From assembly GCA_027563935.2 (NCBI GenBank), contig CM050449.1, positions 79,949,178 through 80,013,177 on the forward strand: a stretch of DNA of 64,000 nt, given 5' to 3'. Positions 43,454-54,942 of the stretch are shown one piece after another. The notes under the pieces are model-generated. The model ran no database searches, was not told where the DNA came from, and saw nothing but the letters and a program-made list of their open reading frames with translations. Within the stretch, counting starts at the first letter, position 1. Every line of letters begins with the position of its first letter. The position numbers and the translations under genes are program-made. This DNA comes from Costus lasius (taxonomy: Eukaryota > Streptophyta > Magnoliopsida > Zingiberales > Costaceae).

Positions 43454-44830
43454 GATGAAGATCCCGTCGTGTTGGGTCGGCAGCGACCCATACCTCTCAG
43501 GTGTACGACGAAACCTCCCAGACCTACATGGGGCCTGTGTCTGAGCCTCAGGCTGCCTAGCAACCGGTGCAGGTGGCTCAGGTTCCCATCTCTATGTCTT
43601 GTGGTTGCACTTGGACCTTGTCCAAGTCAAACTTCCTCCCACTTACTTCTTTCATGAGAAGTTCTTTCTCTAGAAAGACCGCACCCCGAGCAACAAAAAC
43701 TTTGTTCTCGGTGGGAATATAGAAGTAGTAACCCTTAGTCTCCTTAGGGTACCCCACAAACATACACTTATCAGATCTAGGTTCTAGCTAGCTAGAATCC
43801 TGACGTTTGACATAAGCCTCACATCCCTAGATCCTGATAAAAGTGAGATTAGGGCGTCTCCCATTCCATACCTCGTATGGAATCTTTGAGACACTCTTAG
43901 ATGGAACATTATTCAGTATTAGAGAAGCTTTTTCAAGTGCATGTCCCCAGAATGAGGGAGATAGAGTTGCATGACTCATCATAGACCGAACTATGTCCAA
44001 CAAGGTTCGATTTCTCCTTTCAGATACACCATTCTACCGAGGTGCTCTAGGAGGAGTGAGTTGGGATAGGATCCCACACTTACTCAGATAGTCAAAGAAT
44101 ACACTGCTCAGGTGCTCTCCATCACGATCTGATCGAAGATTCTTAAAGGATCTACCAAGCTGGTTCTCTACTTCATGTCTCATCATGTAAACATAACCAT
44201 ATCTACTGAAGTCATCAGTAAATGTGATGAAGTAGTTATACCCTCCTTTGGCTTGTTTATTGAATAGCCCACACACATCACTATGTATGAGATCCAACAA
44301 ACCTCCTGCCCTCTCACCAATCTTGGTGAAGGGCATCTTTGTCATTTTCCCTAATAAACAAGTCTCACATGTATCAAGTTCCTCCAAGGAACTCGAATCT
44401 AGCAACCCATTTGCATGGAGTTGTCGAATGCGATTCTTGTTTATATGGGCTAATCGACAATGCCGTAGGAAAGCACCAACTGAACCACTCAGTTTGGTCC
44501 TTTTAATATTTATGTTACAAATAGAGCTAACCATGTCCAAGACATGCGGACTATTGCACAAAGTACCCTTCCCATAAAACATGTTTGCAAAAGAAAAAGA
44601 ACATAAGTTCTCTTTTATTTCAAACCTAAATCCTTTCTTTGCCAAGCAAGGAGTGGATACAATGTTTTGGTAAGGGAAGGTACATAATAGCAATTGTCTA
44701 GCTTTAACTGAAGTCCAGAAGGCAGGGAGAAAAACTCCTACAGCAACAGCAGCAACTTGTGCCCTGTTACCTATCCGTAGGTCAATCTCTCTAGGCCTTA
44801 CCGATCTATCCTTTCTGAGCCTTTGCATAT
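43454..44830 (-). pseudogene. Cop-D protease end and integrase, broken
   Basis: Integrase remnants from the RPREIDLRIGN segment through the HHCC region (RHCRLAH...CETCLLGK) and the DVCGLF and DDFSRYGY motifs. An in-frame deletion removes about 13 residues before EVENQLGRS. TAG codons replace Trp near 44034-44036 and again near 43829, and a further TAG sits near 43790. The linker is frameshifted near 43600. At least four independent lesions in about 1.4 kb. Confidence 0.88.
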
Positions 44831-45403
44831 TTATACTCCACATGCGGTATCCAATACCCATGTCATAGGAGTAGAAAGGTTGACTTCGGTAACATAAATA
44901 CCTGAGCATGAAGACAAGGCCTTGCCTTTCTTCTCCTCATTCTGAAGTTGCAACATGTCCTTCAACATGTGAGGTGGCCCTCCACATGAATAGCACCTAT
45001 TATTCCTGATCATATCCATCTTTAATTTCAGTTCCTTGGTCAAGCCTTTCGGCTCAACACACTGAATATCAACTTTAGCAGGATTGAGCTCAACCAATTC
45101 ATCGAAGAGCTGCCTTAGATTAAAATAATTTCAGAGGCACTCTTCGATTCATATCACCCTCTAAATTCAAGTGACATGTTGGTTAGCAACCTCCAAAGTA
45201 TCAACCTGATGCTTATCATAAGCATCCCTCTCAGCCGCTGAGGCCGAGCATGGAAGTGGCTCAGGAATAAGACGCTCAAGAACATAAAGCTTCCTCTCGA
45301 GCTTGAGCACTATTCTCAAGTTCATATACCAATCCAGTAAGTTGGATCCAACCAACTTATCCAGGGTAGATCGCAGTGACCAACTGCTATTGTTAATAGC
45401 CAT
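44831..45403 (-). pseudogene. Cop-D gag remnant, zinc knuckle and protease start
   Basis: The gag ATG at 45403-45401 (MAINNSSW) is kept after a TTGTTGTAGAACA segment. About 75 codons match gag, then most of the gag core is deleted around 45100-45170. The frame resumes with a degenerate knuckle (CYSCGGPPHMLKDM, final Cys lost) and the LDTACGV protease motif, where another small deletion shifts the frame. No usable Gag can come from this copy. Confidence 0.88.
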
Positions 45404-45582
45404 TGTTCTACAACAACCAAGAAACAGCAGATTAGTACTACTTCGAGTCATTTAAACTGGACTTGCCTTTTAAATGACCATGGCTCCCACTATTTTTAAT
45501 CGAATTGACAACCCACAAAGTCAATCGAGAAATCCAAGATTTCCTAGTGAGATGAGATCCTCATTCCACACAGGGCTTCGCG

Positions 45583-45598
45583 TCCCACGAGGGTGGGA
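45583..45598 (-). promoter_or_regulatory. CCTC stem-loop 1 of Cop-D leader
   Basis: Minus strand TCCCAC-CCTC-GTGGGA, a perfect 6-bp stem. It is the intact version of the site where Cop-C landed in Cop-B. Confidence 0.65.
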
Positions 45599-45693
45599 TG
45601 AGATGCACAAAGTGACCCATGTTTCCTAAGGTGGGCGCGCCGGCCGATTGCTCCAAGCAATTCCCCTTATTGAGACAGTCCAGGCATTTCATG

Positions 45694-45709
45694 TCCAGCG
45701 AGGGCTGGA
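45694..45709 (-). promoter_or_regulatory. CCTC stem-loop 2 of Cop-D leader
   Basis: Minus strand TCCAGC-CCTC-GCTGGA, stem differing from stem-loop 1 by paired changes; flanked by CATG on both sides. Confidence 0.65.
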
Positions 45710-45905
45710 TACAACATGAAACCCTTACCTCTCAACGATGCCTCTAGACTTTCACCATGTGCCCAGCACATGTGAACTTCTAGTCAAGTCCATCCCTAAC
45801 TGTTATGCCCAGGGCCAACGAGTTTCCTTGCGAAGGCACGCCCAGGTTAAAACTGGACTGGGGAAACCATTGCCACCACGCACATTCTAAAGATAAGTGG
45901 GTGTG

Positions 45906-45921
45906 TCCCACGAGGGTGGGA
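45906..45921 (-). promoter_or_regulatory. CCTC stem-loop 3 of Cop-D leader
   Basis: Minus strand TCCCAC-CCTC-GTGGGA followed by CAC. Confidence 0.65.
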
Positions 45922-47065
45922 AACAGTTCACAACTCCACTGATCGATAGCTTAGTGAGGGCTACGCGTTAGAAGGCTACTAGACTTGATATTTTAATTGA
46001 GGGTTTTTGTTTAAGGTCTCATCATCTCAGTTTTATCTTATGTCTATCATTACAGGCATGCAATCCTATGGTGATAATATAACGATAAAACATCACAGGC
46101 ATGCTTTAGCTTTTGTAAAGAAAGCAATAAAAGGATGATGTGATCATAGCCCATTCAAGACATTGAACCAATCCATGCCAAAAAGGGGTTCAACTCTTGA
46201 CCTAGGATTCAAGCCCCAAAATTAGACCTAGCCTAGCCGACCTCTAGCTATATCTTCAAGGTTGGCTCCAAGGTCATTCTCCCATGGTTTAGCTCTCAAA
46301 CCCTAGGGGTACACCCACAAGGTTCGGCCAATGCCATGGTCTTCCTCCAAAGAAGGTGCACCATCTAGCAAGCCACAAGAGGGATAGCACACAAGCACAA
46401 GGCTCGGCCAAACCCTAACTTGCGCTCCTATGCAAGGATGTGCCACCTTTGAAGCTTGTTGCGCCATCAGGCAAGGATGCGCAACCAAGCAAGCATGCAC
46501 CTTGCTCCAAGTAGATGCGCCACCCTAATCTTCTTCTTAGTTAAAAGCAAAAAGAAAAGCGGCACGCAGGCCTCACAAGGATACATCACAGGCATGCTAG
46601 GGGGCTTGACATACGACCACAACATCATGCACAATCAAGGTATTTACTCATGCAATTCTACATGCTCATGAAAAACATAAAATCTGAAATTTTACTTTTT
46701 CATTAAAACCAGTCTCTTTTTCTCATCTTCTTCTCACAAATCTTTTGGTTAATTGCGATTTATTTTTCAAGATGATTTCAGAGATCCTTTCGGCTGGCAA
46801 TTTTGTCAGATCAAGAGACTTGGCCAGTCCGAAGACACAATGCCCGTCCTACTTGACAAAACTACGTGCGCCTTTGATCTTTAAATCAGACAAGAAAAAT
46901 AGTCCAAAAATCCAAAAGAGATTGAGAGGATGATAGAAACAAGAAACCCTAATTTTTCCTACTTAGAAAAATCGTTTGCCATGCATTATGCTATTTTTCG
47001 AAAATAGAGATATGACATGTGAGCATGAAAGAAAAGCATAAAACATCGTTCGAGTCTTGCAAGTC

Positions 47066-47077
47066 CCTCTGATACCA
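47066..47077 (-). other. Primer-binding site of Cop-D
   Basis: Minus strand TGGTATCAGAGG one base after the LTR end; 11 of 12 bases fit the initiator tRNA-Met site. Confidence 0.88.
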
Positions 47078-47078
47078 C

Positions 47079-49143
47079 TGTTGGGAAACCCTGGGGACAT
47101 TTTACAATTTTTCAGAGACACATACATACATTGCACAGCGGAAGAATGTCCCCGAAACAGGCCGGTCCCAAAAACCAGTGAAGATCGCATGCAAGGGGGT
47201 CGACACGATGAGTTAGAAAATACCTCAGAGCAAGATGAGGTCGATGTCGATGAAGGCGCCCAAGTGTTCGCCCTCTGCAGTCTCGCACACACGGATTCCT
47301 CGAGTCCTCTTCTTCCACGCACGGTGCTAGCCTCGGGAAGAAGATCCAAGCCTTCGTGCACTTTCTTCAACCCTTGCGCCACTTCTAAAGTAGAAGCGCC
47401 AATGAAGAAGAAAGATGGAGATGTTGCCGCCATGTCTTCAATTCCTCATCCTTACTTGCGCCAACTCCTAGAGAAGGTGCGCCAAGATAAGAGGCAAGAG
47501 GGTGAAGACACCAAGTCCTATCCGTCCTTGCTCCAAGAGAAGAAGGATAGAAGAGACTTGTGACTAGGATGAAGATGGAAGAGAAGACTTTCGCCAAAGC
47601 CTCCCTCTTTACCCTTCTAATTCTTGCTCACGCCAAAAATCAATCTCTTGCTCTCGCATATACCCATGTATATATAGAGAGGCAAGAGGGGGCAGCAATA
47701 ATAGGGTGTGGGCGCAATTCTCAAAGGAGGAGGCGGCTAGGGTAAAGGGGAGAGAGTAATTAGGGTTTGAGGTAAGGAAAGTCTCCAAGACTTTACCATA
47801 AACCTCTCCTAATTATCCATATGCGCATGAGACCTTCCAAAGAAGTCTATCAAGCCATATCAGCCCCAAGACTTGCCATAGAAGCAAGCATACCATCCAA
47901 GGTAGAGGGGCAAGGCGCCTAAAGCTTCCTAATGAAGCAAATTGCGCCACTTCTCCCCATTATGCCCATAGGCGCCTAGGGGAGAAGTTTTGTCCCCATT
48001 ATACCCTTTTAACCTTTTCTCACTTCATGAGAACTTGTTATCGGGCCTCATTGGATAACGAGCTAGCCCAAACTTCATTACATGGGTTGATTAAGCACTC
48101 GGATCCAATCCAATGCAACCCTAATTCAAATGTGGCCAACCATGGTCAAATACGGGTCAACCTGCCAAAAATGAAGTTTGGCTCCAATAACATTCTTCCA
48201 TCTCATTAGGCCCATTGGCGCTGATGAAATCTCCCAAATAGATCCGAGTTATCCAATAACTCGATCATAAGACTTCCCGATCAATACGAGAACTCGAGTA
48301 TCAAGGTGTGCGACCCTGTAGGTCCCTCTGACGTTGGCAGTGCTGACCAAATGTCACCACAAGCAGTGAGTGGCACCTAGCAGTGCATCACTACTACCCA
48401 AGTCATCGGAATGGATATCGACATCGACATCCCCATCATCGCAACTAGGTACAGATGCATTACAGTCTCTTTGCCGTACTGATATCCGATTGGACAAGTG
48501 TGTCACCACTTGTTTTCATCCAATCACATGGCTATGACTAAATCAGGTTCGCACCTGGGTATGGCCATACACTTTCAGTCATAGAACCATAGAGGAGCTC
48601 CATGGATATCAAGCTTCCTTCATGAAGGGGCAAATCCTTTGTCTGTCCATTGACCTTCTCATATGGGTCGTGACATGCTCAATGACAACCGTTATTACCC
48701 CCCAACTACGGCGAGGTGTTAGGTTGTATCAAAGCATATCCCTAACCATATAGAATGGCCAATGACCTCAAGTCAAGGGATCAATGCATCTCCTGTCACT
48801 TGTGAGGATAACTCATGACACCAAGTCATAGCCTCACAGCGGGTCTATCCAGTATATCTTCCAATGATATACCCATGTGTCTGCGTTAGCACCACGTGCC
48901 TAACCAGCCCACATGTCAGTCTCACAAGTACCATAGCTGTCCCATATACACTAAGGTACATCGACTGGGGACTATAGTTCGAGCACAGATCCAATCTGTC
49001 TCCAGGGACATTATCATGTAAGTACACAATCGCAGGTGTAGACAAACAATGATAACGACAATGCCAGAAAGATATATATTAATATCAGAGTCAAGTAGTA
49101 CAAAGATGGACCAAAAGTAGGTCCTAGGGCATATACACCAACA
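47079..49143 (-). repeat. 5' LTR of Cop-D (2065 bp)
   Basis: TGTTGGTGTATATGCCC at 49143 to TTCCCAACA at 47079, uninterrupted, six differences from the split 3' LTR. TATATATA at 47669-47676. Followed by the GATAC duplication (49144-49148). Confidence 0.96.
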
Positions 49144-49148
49144 GATAC

Positions 49149-50620
49149 CGCCTCAGCCCGCTCCGAACGCCGCAAGGGCGGTTCGGGAAGCTTATGAAAA
49201 GCACGTCAATGATAGCATTGATGTCGCTTGCCTGATGCTAGCGTCTATGACGCCACCGCTGCAGTGTCAGCATGAGGATATGTCTGCTATAGACATGATA
49301 GCAAACCTCAAGATGCTGTATGCTGCACAGGCGAGGACAGAACGCTATAATCTGACAAAGCTGTTCTTTCAGAGCAAACTGGCTGAAGGGAGCCCAGTGG
49401 GAGCTCACGTGCTCAAGATGATTGGGCACAAGGAGGCTCTAGAGAAACTGGGGCATACCATCAACCAGGAGCTTGCTGTAGACATCATTCTGCAGTCTCT
49501 CCCGCCCTCTTTCGATGCGTTCATTATTAACTTTAATATGAACAAAATCGATTGTACTCCGGCAGAGCTGCTGAATATGCTCTTGACTACTGAGGAGACT
49601 CTGAAGGGAAAGCCTTCGACCTCTGTCTTAATGGTTCCTTCTAGGAACAAGAAGAAGGGGAAGAAGGGCAAGGCCCCTGTCAAGAGTTACAGCAAGGCTC
49701 TGAAGCAAAAAGTTAAGCGGTCAAAGGAATACAGATGTTTCCACTGTGGCCAGCTAGGTCACTGGAAAAAGGACTGTAATGCGCTCGAAGGAGACAAGAG
49801 GGGAAGCATCGCTTCTGGCTCAGGTATTTACGTGACGGAAGTCATGGTTTCATCTTCTTCTATTTCATGGGTGTTGGACACTGCATGTGGAGTTCACATT
49901 TGTTCAAATGTACAGGAACTCAAGAGAAGAAGACAGGTGGGACAGCATGAGGTGGACCTACGAGTTGGAAACGGGGCACGGGTTGCTGCTGTTGCTGTAG
50001 GAGACTATTTCATCTCTTTGCCATCTGGACTTGTATTGGAACTAGACAATTGTTACTTTGTTCCCAGCATTACTAAAAATATTATCTCCATTCCTGCTCT
50101 TGTCAGGAAGGGATTTTCCTTTGAATGCAATATTTCAAAGTGTGTTCTTTCTTTAGATAATATTGTTTATGCTACTGGTTCAATTAACAATGGGTTATTC
50201 ATGTTGGACATGGAATGTTCTATACAAAATATTGATATTAAGAAAGCCAAGTATGCTGATGACAGCACCTTGCTATGGCATAGTCGTTTAGGCCATATTA
50301 ACAAGAAGCGCATTAAGCGGTTGCATGATCATGGACTGCTGGGATCATTCTCCTATGAGGAGATTGATACATGCAAGGCTTGTTTATTGGGTAAAATGAC
50401 GAAGTCACCTTTTCCTAACAAAGGTCAAAGGGCTTCAGGTTTACTTGACCTTATACACAGTGATGTGTGTGGGCCATTTAGTAAACATGCCAGAGGTGGC
50501 TATCAGTACTTCATTACCTTTACTGATGATTTCAGTAGGTATGGGTATGTCTATCTGATGAGACATAAAAGTGAATCTTTTGACAAGTTCAAAGAGTTCA
50601 AGAATGAAGTACAGAATTAG
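49149..50620 (+). pseudogene. Cop-C gag continuation, nucleocapsid, protease and integrase start
   Basis: Directly after the second GATAC the Cop-C gag frame resumes and is open to TAG at 50618-50620. It covers the rest of gag, a Lys-rich linker, a CCHC knuckle (CFHCGQLGHWKKDC), the protease LDTAC, the pre-integrase HHCC region and the first part of the integrase core (SDVCGPF, DDFSRYGYVYLMRH). Cop-E has CAG at the matching position, so the stop is a CAG to TAG change. Uninterrupted, it would be about 95% like Cop-E by eye. Confidence 0.93.
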
Positions 50621-52903
50621 CTAGGCCGAAATATCAAGGCACTTCGTTCTGATCGAGGTGGAGAATACTTGAGTCATGCGTTTACTGACTATCTGAAGGA
50701 GTGTGGGATTATCTCACAGCTCACTCCGCCAGGAACACCGCAATGGAATGGTGTGTCCGAAAGGAGAAATAGAACGTTACTTGATATGGTTCGTTCTATG
50801 ATGAGTCAGGCTACTCTTCCATATTCCTTTTGGGGTTTTGCACTGGAGACAGCTGCAAAGGTACTAAACCGAGTGCCATCCAAGGCAGTTTCAAAGACGC
50901 CATATGAGTTATGGTATGGGAAACAGCCGAGCTTGACATTTATCAGGATCTGGGGCTGCGAGGCTTATGTCAAAAAGCTCGCCTCTGGGAAACTAGAGAG
51001 CAGATCTGACAAATGTATCTTTGTCGGTTACCCTAAGGAAACTAAGGGTTATTATTTCTTCGATCCCAAAGAGAACAAGGTATTTGTTGCTCGGACGGCC
51101 ATATTTCTTGAGAAGGAGTTTCTTCTGCAAGAGGCCAGTGGGAGAGAAATAAAGCTGGATGAGAATCCAGAGGAAGGACAAAGTGGTCAAGCACAGTTGG
51201 ATGAGCCTGAGCCGGTAGAACAGGTTACTGAACAACCTGAGGCTCAGATATCACGGGAACCGCGAAGATCGGGAAGGATCCGTCGACAGCCTGAGCGCTA
51301 TGACGGAGTCTACATCATTGATCATGATGAACCCCTCACTTATGCGGATGCGGTCAGTGGACTGGACTCAGCGAGATGGCTTGAAGCTATGCGCGCCGAG
51401 ATGGACTCCATGTCAGATAACCAAGTTTGGGATTTGGTTGATCCGCCTCCGGGAGTAATCCCTATAGGCTGTAAATGGATCTTCAAGAAGAAGATTGACA
51501 TGGATGGTAACATGGTTACCTATAAAGGCAGGCTAGTTGCGAAAGGTTTCAAACAAATCTACGGGATAGATTATGATGAAACTTTCTCACCTGTAGCTAT
51601 GTTTAAGTCTATTCGGATTCTTTTCGCGATAGCAGCATATTACAATTATGAGATTTGGCAAATGGATGTGAAGATGGCTTTCCTTAATGGAAATCTGGAT
51701 GAGGATGTGTATATGACACAACCAGAAGGATTCACTAATCCATCAGATCGTCATAAGATATGCAAGTTAAAGAAGTCCATTTATGGACTTAAACAAGCAT
51801 CTAGAAGCTGGAATATTCGTTTTGATGAATCAATCAGTGAATTTGGTTTCATCAAGAACGAGGATGACCCGTGTGTATATAAGAGGTTTAGTGGGAGCGT
51901 GATTACTTTCTTAGTCCTCTACGTCGATGATATCTTGATCATTGGAAATGACATTCCTGAAATGCATGCCGTTAAGGCATGGTTAAGAAAGTGTTTCCAG
52001 ATGAAAGATCTAGGAGAAGCAGCCTATGTATTAGGTGTGAAGATCTATAGGGATAGATCTAAGAGGCTTCTCGGGCTGTGCCAGAGTACTTACATCGATA
52101 AAGTCCTGGAGAGATTTCATTTAGAGAATTCTAAAAGAGGATATCTTCCAGTCAGACATGGTCTGAATCTTTCGAAGAGTCAGTGTCCACAAACACAGAC
52201 TGAGAAAGATGAAATGGACAATACGCCTTATGCTTCGGCTATTGGGTCCATAATGTATGCGATGTTGTGTACTCGCCCGGACGTCGCTTACGGGTTAAGC
52301 GTGACCAGTCGGTTCCAAAGTAATCCAGGTCAGGCACACTGGATTGCAGTCAAGAACATTTTAAAATATCTGCGGAGGACCAAAGATATGTTCTTGATAT
52401 ATGGTGGTCAGGAAGAACTCAGTATAGAAGGATATACTGACGCTTCGTTCCAGTCTGACCAGGATGATTTCCGATCGCAATCAGGCTATGTTTTTAGCTT
52501 GAATGGAGGAGCAGTGGTGTGGAAGAGTTTCAAACAGTCAACTGTTGCTGATTCCACAACAGAAGCCGAGTATGTTGCAGCCTCGGAAGCATCCAAGGAG
52601 GCAGTATGGATTCGTAAGTTCGTTCAGGAACTTGGTGTTGTTCCTTCGAGTGCAGATCCTTTGGTTATCTTCTGTGATAACACTGGAGCAATCGCACAAG
52701 CAAAGGAACCACGGTCGCACCAGAAGTCCAAGCACATACAGAGACGGTTTCACTTGATCAGGGAGATCATAGATCGTGGCGAGATCAAAGTCTGCAAGGT
52801 ACATACAGATGACAATCTGGCAGACCCGCTTACTAAGCCTCTGGCGCAGCAGAAGCATGTGAAGCACTGTAATAATATGGGTTTGAGATTTCTTAACCAT
52901 TAG
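50621..52903 (+). pseudogene. Cop-C integrase end, RT and RNase H
   Basis: Same frame as the preceding segment, open to the natural stop after MGLRFLNH. It has SDRGGEY and NGVSERRNRTLL (integrase Asp and Glu), a GREPRRSGR-like basic linker, RT with YVDDILI, the SKRLLGLCQSTYIDKVLER segment that Cop-E lacks, and complete RNase H motifs. Apart from the single TAG upstream the enzyme set looks intact, so this copy was probably active until recently. Confidence 0.94.
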
Positions 52904-52912
52904 ATTAAGTGC

Positions 52913-52923
52913 AAGTGGGAGAT
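52913..52923 (+). other. Polypurine tract of Cop-C
   Basis: AAGTGGGAGAT before the 3' LTR. Confidence 0.9.
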
Positions 52924-54609
52924 TGTTGGGGTATGCCCTTAAGGCTAATGTTTGAGGCCTTGGGATTGTATCAGTATCATGTATAAACTTTTATGTTTAT
53001 AAAGGCAATGGTTGTTATTCAGGTTGTTACCTTGTCTGCTGTAATAAGTGTACTTCTGAATAATGTCTCAGTACTGTTCAGCTAGGCTGACATGCAGTAA
53101 AGTCCTTAGTCGATATATCTTGGTGAACATGAGACAGCCTTGATATGGTTAAGACTAATATGTGTTCTAATCTTATAGGATGCTTCGAGCATGGAATAAG
53201 ATGTAGACTCATGGGTACATTGGATGTACTGGACAGACCCTACTAGGTTGTTCAATTGCTTGTCACAATGTGAATAATCCTTGATTGTAACAAGTGGCAC
53301 ATTTCCTCTGACTTGAGATCACTTGTGTTTTCTAAATGATGATTGTCATTGTTTTGAGGTAGTTCAATATCATTTGAAACATAATGATTATAGACTATCT
53401 TGGATGGTGAGCTTGAGTCAGGTTAGGGCACTAGTGATAGACAAAGGATTGCCGTCTCCTTAATTAGAGTGTGATGTTCTAAAGGGGCCCCCCTGGATGA
53501 GATGATTGAGAAAGTGTATGGCCATACCCAGGTGACTGTGTTCATCTGTTCTAATCATACTTATCATATTGGAGCTACAAGCTTGACACGCTTGTCCAAT
53601 AAGAACGTCCAGTGGCAAAGGAAATTTGCATGCCTTGTGAGTTGATTCACACTTGTGCTGTGGTTTGGGTGTAGTCTTGGAAGACTCTTTCCTTTATATC
53701 GGGAGACAGTGATGTGTTGCTAGATACCCCTCACTGATCGTGATAACGTGAGTTATCGTTACCGACATTTAAAGGAAACCCTCAGGGTCGCACAATTTGA
53801 TGATATGGCTTACTTAAGTCAGATCGTGTGGACTGAATTATTTGGGTTCAGTTTAAAGGGATTTAATCTCTGATTGTGAGTGAGATCTGGTCTGATCATG
53901 TTTGATTGATTAGGGCTTGAGATCGGTAAGCTTCGATCGAGAGAATGGATGCTAGATCGGTGAGATCAGGGGCATCAAGAGATGAACGGTTAGATCTGAA
54001 ACCTTAGAGTTTATTATGATCTAGACCAAATTGCTTGGGTTAATTGGTCTTTGAACCAAACCAAATTGAACCAGCTCATCATGTGAGCGTATGGTTCAAG
54101 TGAAGAGGTTTTTGCGATTGGGATAAACCCATGGTCGCATGTGGAGGAGTGGTTTTCTATTTTTAGAAAACATGATCACTTACGTGACCACAACTCACGT
54201 TGTATCTTCACGTCTTCCTCTCGCCCTCTTGTCGTCTCTTGTTTTTGGGTTCTTACACTCTTTTGCGAGAGAAGAAGGTGGACGACATTGGTGAAGGTTT
54301 CGGCCAAGCAAAATTCTTCTCATCCCTTTCACTCGACAAGAACTCCTTAGAACCTTGCTAGCACAAGGAGCACTAAGGGAGTAGGCGACATCATTTGTGT
54401 GCGGTACCTTAGGAGGAAAGCTCTCTTGCGATCTTCTTCCAAAGCTCCATCAAAGCGATGGCCATGGTATGAATCTTCTCTGATCTATACTAGTTCATGA
54501 AAGTTGATCATATGACATGCAAAAGGTCATGAGAAACCCTTGCTTCCGCTCGAAAAATTATTGTTATGCACCTATCTAGGGTTTCGCTCCCCCTTGAAGG
54601 GGACTTTCA
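52924..54609 (+). repeat. 3' LTR of Cop-C (1686 bp)
   Basis: Same length as the 5' LTR with four differences; ends GGGGACTTTCA, then GAGGG (54610-54614) and Cop-B sequence. Confidence 0.96.
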
Positions 54610-54714
54610 GAGGGTGGGATGAGATGCACAAAGTAACCCATGTTTCCTAAGGTGGGCACGCCGGCCGGTTGCTCCAAGCAACTCCCCTTGTTGAGACAGT
54701 CTGGGCATTTCATG

Positions 54715-54730
54715 TCCAGCGAGGGCTGGA
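54715..54730 (-). promoter_or_regulatory. CCTC stem-loop 2 of Cop-B leader
   Basis: Minus strand TCCAGC-CCTC-GCTGGA, identical to Cop-D 45694-45709, with CATG flanks. Confidence 0.65.
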
Positions 54731-54926
54731 TACAACATGAAACCCTAACCTCTCAACGATGCCTCTAGACTTTCACCATGTGCTCAGTACATGTGAACTT
54801 CCAATCAAGTCCATTCCTAACCGTTATGCCCAGGGCCAATGAGTTTCCTTGCGAAGGCACGCCCAGGTTAAAACTGGACTGGGGCAACCATTGTCACCAC
54901 ACACTTTATAAAGATAAGTGGGTGTG

Positions 54927-54942
54927 TCCCACGAGGGTGGGA
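54927..54942 (-). promoter_or_regulatory. CCTC stem-loop 3 of Cop-B leader
   Basis: Minus strand TCCCAC-CCTC-GTGGGA followed by CAC, as in Cop-D 45906-45921. Confidence 0.65.

Larger units (their letters stand above)
45404..47065 (-). other. Untranslated leader of Cop-D
   Basis: About 1.66 kb, alignable to the Cop-B leader (54615-56067 and 23710-23897). It contains three stem-loops with an identical CCTC loop on the minus strand. Small frames are not shared with Cop-B, so I call no gene. Confidence 0.85.
27516..49143 (-). mobile_element. Cop-D: degenerate Ty1/copia element with near-identical LTRs
   Basis: Two LTRs of 2065 bp each (3' LTR split by Cop-E) differ at about six positions. TSD GATAC at 27511-27515 and 49144-49148, in Cop-C gag. 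The internal region (41853-47078) keeps primer-binding site, leader, polypurine tract and recognisable gag-pol, but gag is largely deleted and pol has many stops and frameshifts. It is the same lineage as Cop-B. Confidence 0.95.
23898..54609 (+). mobile_element. Cop-C: complete Ty1/copia element, split by Cop-D
   Basis: LTRs of 1686 bp each differ at four positions by my count. TSD GAGGG at 23893-23897 and 54610-54614; the uninterrupted target sequence is visible in Cop-D at 45583-45598. Gag is cut by Cop-D at 27515/49149. The joined gag-pol frame has only one nonsense codon (TAG 50618-50620). Length without Cop-D is about 9.1 kb. It is a close relative of Cop-E. Confidence 0.96.
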
